A stretch of DNA of 64,000 nucleotides from a virus. Below the pieces are notes generated by a model. The model was not told the DNA's origin, did not search any database, and worked only from the letters and a program-made list of their open reading frames with translations. Positions 1 to 8,423 of the stretch are shown here, in pieces. The number at the start of each line of letters is the position of its first letter. The stretch's first letter is position 1. The position numbers were made by a program, and so were the translations under genes. The stretch covers positions 35,682 to 99,681 of the IMG/VR virus record IMGVR_UViG_3300043410_001024. One strand, written 5' to 3'.

Positions 1-168
1 TCGTATATGAATAATAATGTTGCTAAATTACAAATAACCTTACCACTAATTAACAATGAACAAGTGGTAATCCCATATGCTGGTAAATGGGATGTAACAT
101 TATATACACATAGAGAAGCACAACGTCAAAGTATCTCTAAAGTATTAAAACCACGTGCAGATTTATAA
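1..168 (+). CDS. C-terminal end of an unrecognised phage protein (partial)
   Basis: An open frame runs from the first base of the window to a TAA at 166-168 and gives 55 residues ending in KPRADL. It contains no family motif that I recognise. It lies directly upstream of the gp15-like gene, on the same strand, so by T4 gene order (13-14-15) a neck protein is possible, but I could not match the residues to gp13 or gp14. The start is outside the window. It is real coding sequence on the basis of an uninterrupted frame, codon use like its neighbours and its position in an operon. Confidence 0.6.
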   Translation, partial: SYMNNNVAKLQITLPLINNEQVVIPYAGKWDVTLYTHREAQRQSISKVLKPRADL

Positions 169-180
169 CCAAACTTTTAT

Positions 181-214
181 GGAGGCAACGGTTTGACACC
201 GTTGAAATATTATT
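181..214 (+). promoter_or_regulatory. Split ribosome-binding site: Shine-Dalgarno, hairpin, ATT start
   Basis: GGAGG at 181-185 is followed immediately by a perfect 7-bp hairpin (CAACGGT 186-192, loop TTGAC, ACCGTTG 198-204). Seven nucleotides after the hairpin is an in-frame ATT (212-214) that begins the gp15-like protein. If the hairpin is folded, the SD-to-start spacing becomes normal; unfolded it would be 26 nt. In T4, genes 25 and 38 have RBSs split by hairpins in this way. A competing hairpin (GTTGAA 201-206 with TTCAAC 213-218) would instead bury the ATT, so the site could switch. Confidence 0.55.
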
Positions 215-1678
215 CAACATTTTTATGATGGGCAAATACGAAGATATATTACCCAAACAATACGTATTTTAAGTAATTTCACTGTTAGATACAACGATGG
301 AACTTTGTCTAGGGTTCCTGTAATGTACGGTGATATGGATAGACAAGCCGCTAATATTCTTCGCCAAAATAGTGAAAATAAAATCAATTCAGTTCCCCGT
401 ATGTCGGTATATATTAAAGAATTAGAATTAGATAAAACACGACTTGCGGATCAAACCTTCATTGGTAGAAAAAATATTAGAGAGCGTGGCGTTTCAAATG
501 GTCGATATAATAGCTCAACTGGTAGAAATTACACAATCGAACGTATAATGCCAACACCATTTAATCTTACAATGAACGTTGATATATGGACCGCAAATAC
601 AGACCAAAAGTTACAATTATTAGAACAAATTTTAGTGTTGTTCAATCCTAGTTTAGAGATTCAAACCAACGATAACTATATTGATTGGTCTAATATATCT
701 GTGTTAAACTTGAAAAATATTGTATGGTCTAGTAAAAGTGTACCGGTTGGCACTGATTCACCAATTGATATAGGGACACTGACCTTAGATACCCCGATAT
801 GGATTAACCCACCTGTTAAGGTAAAACAACTTGGTATTGTTACCAATATTATTACATCATTATATTCGAGTGCATATACAAGCAAGACTGGATATATTGA
901 GGGTCTTGGTACAGATGCCGCACATCCAACTGTTACTATGCAGTCACTTATGGAAAAGATTGTTACAACTATCACTGATTATAAAATAGAAGTGTATAAT
1001 GGTGTTGTTATGTTACTAGAAAGTTCATTACAGGCCAATAACATAAGCGAGTTACCAACTCGTCATGGTTCGGCAATAAGTTGGTTAGATGTATTTAATA
1101 AGTATCCAGACCAATTTCACGCTGGTGTCAGTCGATTATATTTGGTTCAGCAAGATGGGAATGAAATAGTTGGTACAGTTAGTTTAAATGAATCAGATCA
1201 AACACAACTACTAGTTGAGTGGGACCCAGATTCACTTATACTAGACACATTGATTGATACAAATGGATATATGTATGGCGACTCGCAATTTGACCAAACC
1301 ACCGCTCGTAGTAAAGTTGATGCAATCATTGATCCAACCACTTACAATCCTAAACGACCATTAAAAGAATCAGCTGACCAACCAATTCCACTTGGTATTA
1401 GATATTTAATCATAGAAGACATTGGTAATGAATCAAATGTCGATGGCGCGGATGCGTGGAAATCCTTAAATGGTGATGATTTAGTTGCACATGCGAATGA
1501 CTTAATTGAATGGGATGGGGAACGCTGGAAAGTAATCTTTGATTCTATAAACGAAAATGATACAATGGTATGGCAAACCAACATATATACAGGTGTACAG
1601 TATCTATGGAATGGTGCCGCATGGGTGATATCATTTGAAGGAATTTATGATGTTGGATATTGGCGTTTAGAATTATAA
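212..1678 (+). CDS. 15: Tail completion and sheath stabiliser protein, gp15-like
   Basis: gp15 of T4 forms the ring that caps the finished tail tube and sheath and joins it to the head. Here the N-terminal part reads QHFYDGQIRRYITQ, then a conserved VPVMYGD segment, and a block with PTPFNLTMNVDIWTAN and LLEQILVLFNPSLE, which matches the layout of T4 gp15 (arginine-rich start, then PSPIKMIYELSIFTRYEDD and a proline/phenylalanine motif). The product is about 488 residues, much longer than T4 gp15 (272), with an extra C-terminal domain. The homologous N terminus extends upstream of every ATG, GTG or TTG in frame except a TTG at 305, which would cut away the conserved start. The frame closes at a TGA at 203-205, so initiation is placed at ATT 212. 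Family call confident, start codon inferred. Confidence 0.75.
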   Translation: MQHFYDGQIRRYITQTIRILSNFTVRYNDGTLSRVPVMYGDMDRQAANILRQNSENKINSVPRMSVYIKELELDKTRLADQTFIGRKNIRERGVSNGRYNSSTGRNYTIERIMPTPFNLTMNVDIWTANTDQKLQLLEQILVLFNPSLEIQTNDNYIDWSNISVLNLKNIVWSSKSVPVGTDSPIDIGTLTLDTPIWINPPVKVKQLGIVTNIITSLYSSAYTSKTGYIEGLGTDAAHPTVTMQSLMEKIVTTITDYKIEVYNGVVMLLESSLQANNISELPTRHGSAISWLDVFNKYPDQFHAGVSRLYLVQQDGNEIVGTVSLNESDQTQLLVEWDPDSLILDTLIDTNGYMYGDSQFDQTTARSKVDAIIDPTTYNPKRPLKESADQPIPLGIRYLIIEDIGNESNVDGADAWKSLNGDDLVAHANDLIEWDGERWKVIFDSINENDTMVWQTNIYTGVQYLWNGAAWVISFEGIYDVGYWRLEL

Positions 1679-1683
1679 AAACA

Positions 1684-2142
1684 ATGGAAAATATAGCTAA
1701 AGATAAAATAGTATGCAGTGGTGCGTTAATTTATTCAATTTCAACAAGTAGGGTATTATTGATTCAAAAAGCCGCTGGTAAACATCAAGGTTCTTGGGGT
1801 TTAGTTGGCGGTACTAATTTGATTCATGAAAATCCGTGGCAAGGATTACATCGTGAGATAGAGGAAGAAATTGGGTTTTTTCCAGAGTTTATTAAAGTAC
1901 TACCATTAGAAAAATTTGTGTCCAATGATAGTATTTTTAATTTCCATACTTACTTTTGTTTAGTTGAGAATGAGTTCATACCAATTTTAAGTGATGAACA
2001 TTGTGGGTGGGCTTGGTCCACTATTAATTCAGCACCAAAACCATTGCATCATGGTTTGCGAACTAGTTTTTCAAATAAAATAATTAAAGCAAAATTGCAA
2101 ACCATTTTCGAGTTATGTACCATAATAAACGCTAGTGAATAA
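1684..2142 (+). CDS. Nudix hydrolase
   Basis: A 152-residue enzyme that would hydrolyse a nucleoside diphosphate linked to another group; the substrate cannot be read from the sequence. A perfect Nudix box lies at residues 43-65: Gly43, five residues, Glu49, seven residues, then REIEEEIG from Arg57, followed by Phe. The two glutamates of EExG bind the metal. A start at ATG 1684 is chosen five bases after the gp15 stop; an earlier TTG would overlap gp15. T4 NudE and similar phage Nudix proteins act on sugar or dinucleoside phosphates (established for those proteins, not shown here). It is the last gene of the + strand operon, followed directly by a terminator. Its placement behind a tail gene is unusual. 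Confidence 0.88.
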   Translation: MENIAKDKIVCSGALIYSISTSRVLLIQKAAGKHQGSWGLVGGTNLIHENPWQGLHREIEEEIGFFPEFIKVLPLEKFVSNDSIFNFHTYFCLVENEFIPILSDEHCGWAWSTINSAPKPLHHGLRTSFSNKIIKAKLQTIFELCTIINASE

Positions 2143-2167
2143 AAAAGGCCCGGTTAAGGGCCTTTTT
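2142..2167. terminator. Bidirectional terminator between convergent genes
   Basis: AAAAAGGCCC (2142-2151), loop GGTTAA, GGGCCTTTTT (2158-2167): a perfect 10-bp stem with an A tract before and a T tract after, so it can work on both strands. It separates the + strand Nudix gene from the - strand structural gene ending at 2169. Confidence 0.9.
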
Positions 2168-2168
2168 G

Positions 2169-5100
2169 TTATGCTTGGGCTTCACCCCATCTTAATACTA
2201 AGTTACACGGAATAGTACCAGAACCTGATGCACGATATATGTTAATTGCAAGTACGTCTGGTCCATTTGGGTAACACCCTCTACCACCTAATACTGTATT
2301 AGTTAACTCTTTCAATTGACTTAAATCTAATACACTTTGTGAGCCAGGTGCAGCAATAAATGAGAAAATCTGTTCTCCCGGTTGCGCATACGGTGGCTGT
2401 CCAAATTTAAAGGTAACTTGTGTTGTTCCTGGAACAATAGTTGTAACACTATCAGATGATTGGTTAAAACTTACTTTATAATACTGTGTTCCAAAAAATG
2501 AAACTAGTTGCACACTGTTGGTATATGTACTACCAGGGAAAATTCCTCCACTCGCAACCTCGGTACCAGTTGTCGCATTGGTGCTTTCCCAACTTGACTT
2601 TTGGAAGAAAATTTGGCTGGTTTTAACCGTTTGATAACTGTTCGTGACAGTGGCGGTTGTTGTTCCAGACACAGTGGCATTAGTATTTTTACTTAATGTA
2701 ATATAATAGTAACTTACTGAATTGTAAGTACCCCAAAAGGTTATAGCATTAATAACAGTTCCCGATTGGATACCTGATGCAGCTGTGATTGCTTGGCCAG
2801 TCGTTAACCCTTGACTAATATAAGATGCATAATTGGCCGATGTAATATAAATGTATGGTGAATTATTTTGAATTGATCTTGAGTCACCAGGAACAAGTTC
2901 AATAGCAATTGAGCCAGTTAAAAATGCCGCAGTTGTAATAGATGCGGTTGATTGTGTTGCACCACCAGCCCATACAACCGACCCACCTGATACCACCTGA
3001 CTAAAACTAGGTAAACCACCGGCACCGGATGATTGCAAACCATTCCACGCTACGTCCGTCACGTTAGACGGATAGTTTTGGGGATTTAATACTCCTTCAA
3101 CAATGATACCACCAGTACCACTATCTGCGGTAATTTCAAGCGCTTGAAGCAATAATTGGGCACGATTAATTAAATCTCTATCTCCCAGATCACCAATCAA
3201 TGAATTACTTACACTAGGGGCAAGACGAATCATAAACGCGGTTTGTTTAGTGGTAGATACTGGGATGTTTGTACTTTGATAGTTAAACAAGTAACCACGA
3301 TCGGAATCAAATCCACCATCTTGGATAAATGCACTACCCCAATGGCTGATATTTGGCGTGGCTGTTTGTGCAACTTGGATTACACCAGTAGTTGAAATAT
3401 GAGATGATGCGGAACCTGCTGAAAACACACGATTAGCCCCGGCTACATAATGTGTAATAGTTGCAGCACGCACACACCCGGTCAAATTACCTGGTCCGGT
3501 CGATGCACTTTTTCCGGTATATCTAATAAACTCGTTATCTAAATATACGGTACCGGCGGATGGGAATAATGTTAAATCTGAAATTGGCAATGATGTGTCT
3601 GATGCTGATACGGCAGCAGTTAACTGGCTTCTTGCACCTTCGTTAATTACTTCATATCGTACTGGACTATTACCCGATCTTTGATACGCTTCTCTATTTA
3701 AGTTATTATTACGCATTCTATGGGCGAGTATATAATTACCCTCATTTCCACGTAACATCCAATCAATAAACCCGGCACCATACCAAGTCCATTGCAAACC
3801 AATCATTTGCATTTTACTTACATCAATTTGATATCCGCTTGGATTAAATGGGCCATTAGAACCATCACATCTGTCAACATTCCATTTAGATTGTGGGACA
3901 ATTGTTTCTAAGGTTTTTGCAATCTTAATACCACTACTAATGTTGGTACCACGGTAATCAGGCGAAATTGTTAAACTTGTGTCCGACACTAATTGTGTTA
4001 CCACATGCGTCATCCCACGAATAACTATTCTATCACCTTCGATTAATTGTGACAAGAATCTAGTTGATATACCTGATACAACATTGCTATCAGGGGTTAC
4101 TGTTACCGTACCTGATAATTGAAACGTACTTGATCTACGACCAAGACTAAATGTTTGCCCATCATACTGGAAAAATTGTCCATTTTGGTCATCAAAAGTA
4201 CCAGCACGAACGATAGCACCAGTCCAATTCTTGACACACATATAACACGGGCCTTCTAATAATGCGGTCGTTGCACCAAGAACTGACGTTGCGGTTACAG
4301 TTAACGATCTTTCATCAATAATACTAACTACTTGGTATGTTCCAACATACCCTGATGTTATAATACCAAATAATTGCACAGTTGCACCAACTTGGCAGCT
4401 ATGATCGACGTCATCCGTAACAATAGTAATTGTGCTACCGATAGATGTACCACTTGCGGTGACACTTTTTAAATCGTAGTTTGGGGCGAATAATGCACCG
4501 GTGTTATAGTTAACTGCTTTACCAGATTGGTAACGAATATATTTTTTACTCATACGTATTGCGTGTGCACCATACGAGGGACCACCGGTACCTAAAATAA
4601 CACCGCCATCGATTGGACGATGTTGGAAAAATGCATCCGGGCGAGCATAAATAGTTGCGCCAATAGTACCAGTGATAACAGCGGCACCTCTACAAGTGTA
4701 AGTGAAGGTGGTCAAACTAGGCGTTGTTTCAACAAAGATTGGACCGCCAGCAATTGCATGATTTTGTGTATTACTTGAATCACTTGTTATTACAACCATA
4801 AGTGTGGTACCTGGTAGAAATCCATGCGCCGCTGGAAAGGTAACTGTAATAATTGGGGTCGCATCCGCAGAATAAGTAAACAATGGGGCACTCACTGAAG
4901 CACCTGTATAAAATCCGGCTTTACGTAATTGCAAATATGACGAATACAACGAATCACCATTTGTTGTTCCAACTTTTGCTTTAGCATAGTATGTAAAAGT
5001 TGTGGTGGATGCAGTTGTATTAATGATAAAACTACCTTCTGCACGACTGAAACCAGAAATCCCAGAGTTAAGACCTTTAATAGTAAACGGTTGACCAGCA

Positions 5101-5663
5101 GTCATTCCATGAACAGCACTAGTGGTAACTGTAATTAAACTTTCACCATTACTAGCATCAGTGGTAATAGCACTAACATTCATATCCGTACCGGGAATCT
5201 CGAAAACACTTGGATAGCCTCTCATCATACTAACTGCTTGCCATTTAGTAGGCTGTAGTCCGTATTCAAAGTCAGCATCAAGCATACTAACAGGTTGTGC
5301 AATACGAGTACGTTCAAATGCATCAGTACCCATTGGCCAGGGCCGAACTGTCATTTCAGGTTTTTCGTAAAAAATTTGTATAGCATCGGTGCTGCTATGT
5401 GTTGCAGTATTAACTGCTAATGTTATAGTCGTAATCCCATCATGATTTTCAAGTACATTCGTAAAATTAGTATCAGCTGCTCTACTAAAGGTTACAGTGG
5501 TACTTGCATTTGTTGTATCCGCAAAATTGTATAGTATAATGTTGCGTGTGGTATTAGTGATAACTAATAGTTGATTCAGGTCGTACTTTCCTGGTATTTT
5601 TATCGTGCCTACACCAGCATTTCCTGGGGTAAAAACATATTGTCTAATCTGACTTTTAGCCAT
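2169..5663 (-). CDS. Large virion structural protein, 1164 aa
   Basis: The N terminus (residues 1-110) is a compact domain rich in Asn and Thr, followed by a conserved core with DADFEYGLQPTKWQAV and MRGYPSVFEIPG, then many beta-rich repeats of the type seen in phage fibres (segments with TTFTY and HGMTAGQPF). From memory, similar large proteins occur in cyanophage and other environmental T4-like virions. I read it as a baseplate-, neck- or fibre-associated structural protein; no enzymatic motif is visible. It is the last gene of the - strand fibre region and has its own late-type promoter (5691-5698). Start ATG at 5663 with a weak purine-rich RBS (TGGAGAC) upstream. Confidence 0.7.
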   Translation of the reverse strand: MAKSQIRQYVFTPGNAGVGTIKIPGKYDLNQLLVITNTTRNIILYNFADTTNASTTVTFSRAADTNFTNVLENHDGITTITLAVNTATHSSTDAIQIFYEKPEMTVRPWPMGTDAFERTRIAQPVSMLDADFEYGLQPTKWQAVSMMRGYPSVFEIPGTDMNVSAITTDASNGESLITVTTSAVHGMTAGQPFTIKGLNSGISGFSRAEGSFIINTTASTTTFTYYAKAKVGTTNGDSLYSSYLQLRKAGFYTGASVSAPLFTYSADATPIITVTFPAAHGFLPGTTLMVVITSDSSNTQNHAIAGGPIFVETTPSLTTFTYTCRGAAVITGTIGATIYARPDAFFQHRPIDGGVILGTGGPSYGAHAIRMSKKYIRYQSGKAVNYNTGALFAPNYDLKSVTASGTSIGSTITIVTDDVDHSCQVGATVQLFGIITSGYVGTYQVVSIIDERSLTVTATSVLGATTALLEGPCYMCVKNWTGAIVRAGTFDDQNGQFFQYDGQTFSLGRRSSTFQLSGTVTVTPDSNVVSGISTRFLSQLIEGDRIVIRGMTHVVTQLVSDTSLTISPDYRGTNISSGIKIAKTLETIVPQSKWNVDRCDGSNGPFNPSGYQIDVSKMQMIGLQWTWYGAGFIDWMLRGNEGNYILAHRMRNNNLNREAYQRSGNSPVRYEVINEGARSQLTAAVSASDTSLPISDLTLFPSAGTVYLDNEFIRYTGKSASTGPGNLTGCVRAATITHYVAGANRVFSAGSASSHISTTGVIQVAQTATPNISHWGSAFIQDGGFDSDRGYLFNYQSTNIPVSTTKQTAFMIRLAPSVSNSLIGDLGDRDLINRAQLLLQALEITADSGTGGIIVEGVLNPQNYPSNVTDVAWNGLQSSGAGGLPSFSQVVSGGSVVWAGGATQSTASITTAAFLTGSIAIELVPGDSRSIQNNSPYIYITSANYASYISQGLTTGQAITAASGIQSGTVINAITFWGTYNSVSYYYITLSKNTNATVSGTTTATVTNSYQTVKTSQIFFQKSSWESTNATTGTEVASGGIFPGSTYTNSVQLVSFFGTQYYKVSFNQSSDSVTTIVPGTTQVTFKFGQPPYAQPGEQIFSFIAAPGSQSVLDLSQLKELTNTVLGGRGCYPNGPDVLAINIYRASGSGTIPCNLVLRWGEAQA

Positions 5664-5690
5664 TTAAAATGTCTCCATTTGTATTTTATA

Positions 5691-5698
5691 TATTTATT
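5691..5698 (-). promoter_or_regulatory. Late promoter, AATAAATA
   Basis: On the minus strand the octamer AATAAATA differs at one base from the T4 late consensus TATAAATA. It lies 28 bp upstream of the ATG of the 1164-aa gene, in one of the few intergenic gaps of the region. Confidence 0.5.
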
Positions 5699-5704
5699 GC
5701 GTCA

Positions 5705-6481
5705 TCATCCACAACTTGCAAAAAATGATAGCATTCTTACTTGTTCTACATATCGTTTAGTAGATAACTCGTTTCGATTACTATTCCAATTTTCATCAGG
5801 GGTTGTAACGGATGCAGATGTAAATCGCCCAGGCGCGGCGGTTAATACACCAATTGATACGTTGTTTATTGAGCCAAGCGCGGTTGGTGTTATTGTTATT
5901 GTTCCAGTACCGGTTGGACTAAAGTTTATAGTTTGATTAATTGCGGTCGCATTAATACTGGTTGAATTTAAATATAAGGTACCAGAACCACCAAATGTTA
6001 CATTACCATTAGGCGAAACCGTTACATTACCAGTTGGGGAAACGGTCACACTTCCAGTTGGGGAAACCGTTACATTACCAGTTGGTGACAACGATACTAG
6101 CCCAGTAGATGTACAAGTCAATGATGTAAAGTTACCAGATGCCGCCACGGTTCCACCAATTGCCACGTTGTTAATCACCGATGTATTGGATGGATTTAAG
6201 TTAACCGTACCAGTTACCATTTGCAAAGTACCAGATAACGCTACCGTTCCAGCGACGGTCAAACCAGATAGTGTACCAGGTATAGAGGTAATACTAGCCC
6301 CTAGCGCAGTATGGGTGAGCAATGGGTCACCGTTATAACTAATATACGCACTACTAGTTAACTCAAGTCTATTACCAGTAACTGTAACTGTTTGAGTTAA
6401 TAAATTGCCGTCAGCATCAACTATAAAATATGGACTAACGTATCCTGATGCCGATCTAAATAATTCCGAAACTGTAACCAT
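5705..6481 (-). CDS. Repeat-type tail fibre protein, 258 aa
   Basis: Residues ~80-235 are a collagen-like or beta-repeat fibre shaft: units of the form INNVxIGxxxAAxGxFTSL alternate with SPTGNVTV octapeptides. The N terminus (MVTVSELFRSASGYV) is a short attachment-like domain and the C terminus (ELSTKRYVEQVRM) resembles the ends of other phage fibre segments. It is the first of three adjacent genes with the same repeats (5705, 6491 and 7168), so they may be segments of one fibre. Four 24-bp tandem repeats lie inside it. RBS AAGGAATATT before ATG 6481. Function as fibre is inferred from repeats and context. Confidence 0.7.
   Translation of the reverse strand: MVTVSELFRSASGYVSPYFIVDADGNLLTQTVTVTGNRLELTSSAYISYNGDPLLTHTALGASITSIPGTLSGLTVAGTVALSGTLQMVTGTVNLNPSNTSVINNVAIGGTVAASGNFTSLTCTSTGLVSLSPTGNVTVSPTGSVTVSPTGNVTVSPNGNVTFGGSGTLYLNSTSINATAINQTINFSPTGTGTITITPTALGSINNVSIGVLTAAPGRFTSASVTTPDENWNSNRNELSTKRYVEQVRMLSFFASCG
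5993..6088 (-). repeat. Four tandem 24-bp repeats in a fibre gene
   Basis: Units at 5993-6016, 6017-6040, 6041-6064 and 6065-6088 encode the octapeptides SPNGNVTF, SPTGNVTV, SPTGSVTV and SPTGNVTV. They keep the reading frame, so copy-number change would lengthen or shorten the fibre shaft by 8 residues. Confidence 0.9.
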
Positions 6482-6490
6482 AATATTCCT

Positions 6491-7171
6491 TTAGCACATT
6501 ATCATACCGTATGCAGCGGCAAGCGTAGCCGCATATCCGATAGTTAACGGACTATTTGCACCGGATGGTTGTGTTGTCAAAGTGACAGTTGTAAATGTTC
6601 CAACTGCCGGTGTTATACTACCAATTGTCATGTTGTTAATCGAACCCGTAATAGTCGGGTTGATTGATAATACACCAGAACCAGTTGGACTAAGAGTAAT
6701 AGTTGAATTATTTCCAGTACATGACAAATTACCAGTAACGGTCAGTGAGGTAAATGTTCCAGCGGCCGGAACGTTTGCACCAATTGTTACATTATCTATA
6801 CTACCAGTTGTCGCTGGATTAATAGCAACGGTTCCTGATCCGGTTGGCGAAATTGTTACATTTCCAGTACTTGGACTTAATGAAACCGAGGTGGTTGCTG
6901 TCAATGTGGTAAATTGTCCACTTCTTGGAGTTGTTAGTCCAATAGTGGTATTGTTAATAGAACCAGTGGTTGATGGGTTTGCGGTTAACTGGTCGGTAAC
7001 TGTTAAACTTGCTAATGAAATTACACTACTAGCATTAAAAGTAACCGTATTCGTTGTACTATTAGTGGTAATAGAAATCCCATTTCCGCCCACAAGTGTT
7101 AATGTATTGTTAATTGGAGTTAAACTGATAGTTGGTTGCCCAGCCACTCCCAAGTATGTATAACTGTTCAT
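6491..7171 (-). CDS. Repeat-type tail fibre protein, 226 aa
   Basis: Begins MNSYTYLGVAGQPTISL, then about five repeats of INNTTIGLTTPRSGQFTTL type, each followed by SPTGSGTV or similar. The C terminus (SPLTIGYAATLAAAYGMIMC) differs from the neighbours. The same repeat grammar is present in the 258-aa and 388-aa genes on either side. Its ATG overlaps the stop of the upstream gene (ATGA at 7168-7171), so translation is probably coupled. RBS TTGGAG. I infer a fibre shaft segment; no catalytic residue is apparent. Confidence 0.7.
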   Translation of the reverse strand: MNSYTYLGVAGQPTISLTPINNTLTLVGGNGISITTNSTTNTVTFNASSVISLASLTVTDQLTANPSTTGSINNTTIGLTTPRSGQFTTLTATTSVSLSPSTGNVTISPTGSGTVAINPATTGSIDNVTIGANVPAAGTFTSLTVTGNLSCTGNNSTITLSPTGSGVLSINPTITGSINNMTIGSITPAVGTFTTVTLTTQPSGANSPLTIGYAATLAAAYGMIMC

Positions 7172-8334
7172 ACGCCTGCTCCAAGCAAAATAGAAGTTAG
7201 TTGTTGTTGTTTAATAAGAGAATTACCCGTATTTGCTATTTGGGTAATAGTCATTGATGAAAATCTTCCAGATGCCGGTACAGTATTACCTATAATAGTG
7301 TTATCTATAAATCCAACGACTGGAGATATCAAAACAGTATTGGTACCTGTTATAGAAATATTTTGATTTCCATTTAATATTAAATTAGAATTATTGGTTA
7401 TTGATGAAAATTTACCAGTTTTTGGTACATTTGCACCTATTATCATTTTATCACAATCACCAGTATTGGCTGGGGAAATAGTCAAGGTCCCGGTTGGTGC
7501 TATTGATACATTTTGTGATGTGTTTAATATCGTTGTATCGGTGGACGTCAATGACGTAAAAGTACCACTCACCCGTTGAGTATTTCCAATAGTAATATTA
7601 TTAATTTGGCTTGTGATCGCCGGTGATATTACAAAATTATTTGAAACAGAAATACTTCCATAGTTTGATATATTAAATGTTAAACTAGATAATGATGAGG
7701 CAAATGACAGATTATTATCAGAATTAGCAAAATTTAATTTAGTTAAAATAAAATCTGCGGAAAGTGTTGATTGTCCTGGCGATGCTATATTACTAATACT
7801 GGTAATAGATACTGTCCCAAACTCATTTACAGCAATATAATTGTCTGGTAAATTACTATACCAATTTCTATACGTACCTAGTTCACCACCTAAGCTATCA
7901 CTTCTTCCAGTGATGTCTGGAATTTGTAATGTGTTAATTCTTTCAGAATAAGTTGCTTTGTATGTTAATATAATATTGACTAATGGGGTGATTGTATCAG
8001 AATTGTTGTATGGTGTTGCAATCACTGAAACTGCGGATTCATTAACTGTTGCTGAGAACTTAACCAAATCACGCCCAGAGTTAGTTCTACCATATACTAA
8101 TACACTGGCAAAATTTACTCTAGCGGTAATTGTTACATTAACATGCTCAATGTCATTAGGGCCATATTCAATAACTATTTTATAGTCTGCACTTGAAAAA
8201 TCACCTACATTCCATTTATCAAATACAGTAGCTTCTGGGATTTTTACTACAGTACCTGTATACGATAAGTTTAACCCTCGTTTGAGTTTAAGAGTATTTT
8301 TCAACCCTGTTAAAAAAAAATTAGAAAACGTCAT
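7168..8334 (-). CDS. Repeat-type tail fibre protein with distinct N-terminal domain, 388 aa
   Basis: Residues 1-215 form a non-repetitive domain (MTFSNFFLTGLKNTLKLKRG, then a segment with DITGRSDSLGGELGTYRNWYSN). From ~215 onward the same repeats as the two downstream genes appear (QINNITIGNTQRVSGTFTSL, CDKMIIGANVPKTGKFSS). It is first in the three-gene block and has a long N-terminal domain, so it could be the virion-proximal fibre part (inference). A degenerate late promoter (ACTAAATA) lies about 20 bp upstream, after a terminator. Confidence 0.7.
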   Translation of the reverse strand: MTFSNFFLTGLKNTLKLKRGLNLSYTGTVVKIPEATVFDKWNVGDFSSADYKIVIEYGPNDIEHVNVTITARVNFASVLVYGRTNSGRDLVKFSATVNESAVSVIATPYNNSDTITPLVNIILTYKATYSERINTLQIPDITGRSDSLGGELGTYRNWYSNLPDNYIAVNEFGTVSITSISNIASPGQSTLSADFILTKLNFANSDNNLSFASSLSSLTFNISNYGSISVSNNFVISPAITSQINNITIGNTQRVSGTFTSLTSTDTTILNTSQNVSIAPTGTLTISPANTGDCDKMIIGANVPKTGKFSSITNNSNLILNGNQNISITGTNTVLISPVVGFIDNTIIGNTVPASGRFSSMTITQIANTGNSLIKQQQLTSILLGAGV

Positions 8335-8381
8335 AATATCTCATTGTTGTACTGTATTTAGTCAGTTTTTAAGCTGATAAA

Positions 8382-8411
8382 AATCCCGCATACTACTAAA
8401 TATGCGGGATT
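8382..8411 (-). terminator. Rho-independent terminator behind the 193-aa gene
   Basis: AATCCCGCATA (8382-8392), 8-nt loop, TATGCGGGATT (8401-8411): a perfect 11-bp stem. On the minus strand it is followed by TTTTATCAG. It isolates the 7168 fibre block from the adhesin block upstream. Confidence 0.85.
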
Positions 8412-8423
8412 GATTTTAAACTA

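Noticed and set aside
179-214. Translational bypassing from the five-codon ORF ATG GAG GCA ACG GTT into gp15
   Set aside because: It is in frame with gp15, but no matching landing codon for GTT exists in that frame; the split-RBS model fits better.
193-221. TTGACA at 193-198 as a sigma-70 -35 box
   Set aside because: No acceptable -10 at 16-18 bp; the hexamer overlaps the hairpin loop.
305-307. TTG at 305 as gp15 start
   Set aside because: It would remove about 31 conserved residues and has no Shine-Dalgarno at proper distance.
5993-6088. CRISPR-like array
   Set aside because: The 24-bp repeats are directly adjacent without spacers and encode octapeptides in frame.
6582-7163. 193-residue antisense frame opposite the 226-aa fibre gene
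   Set aside because: It is a mirror of the repeat units in the real gene and has no RBS; similar antisense frames occur opposite other repeat genes (for example 22014-22358, 23175-23675, 27001-27516).
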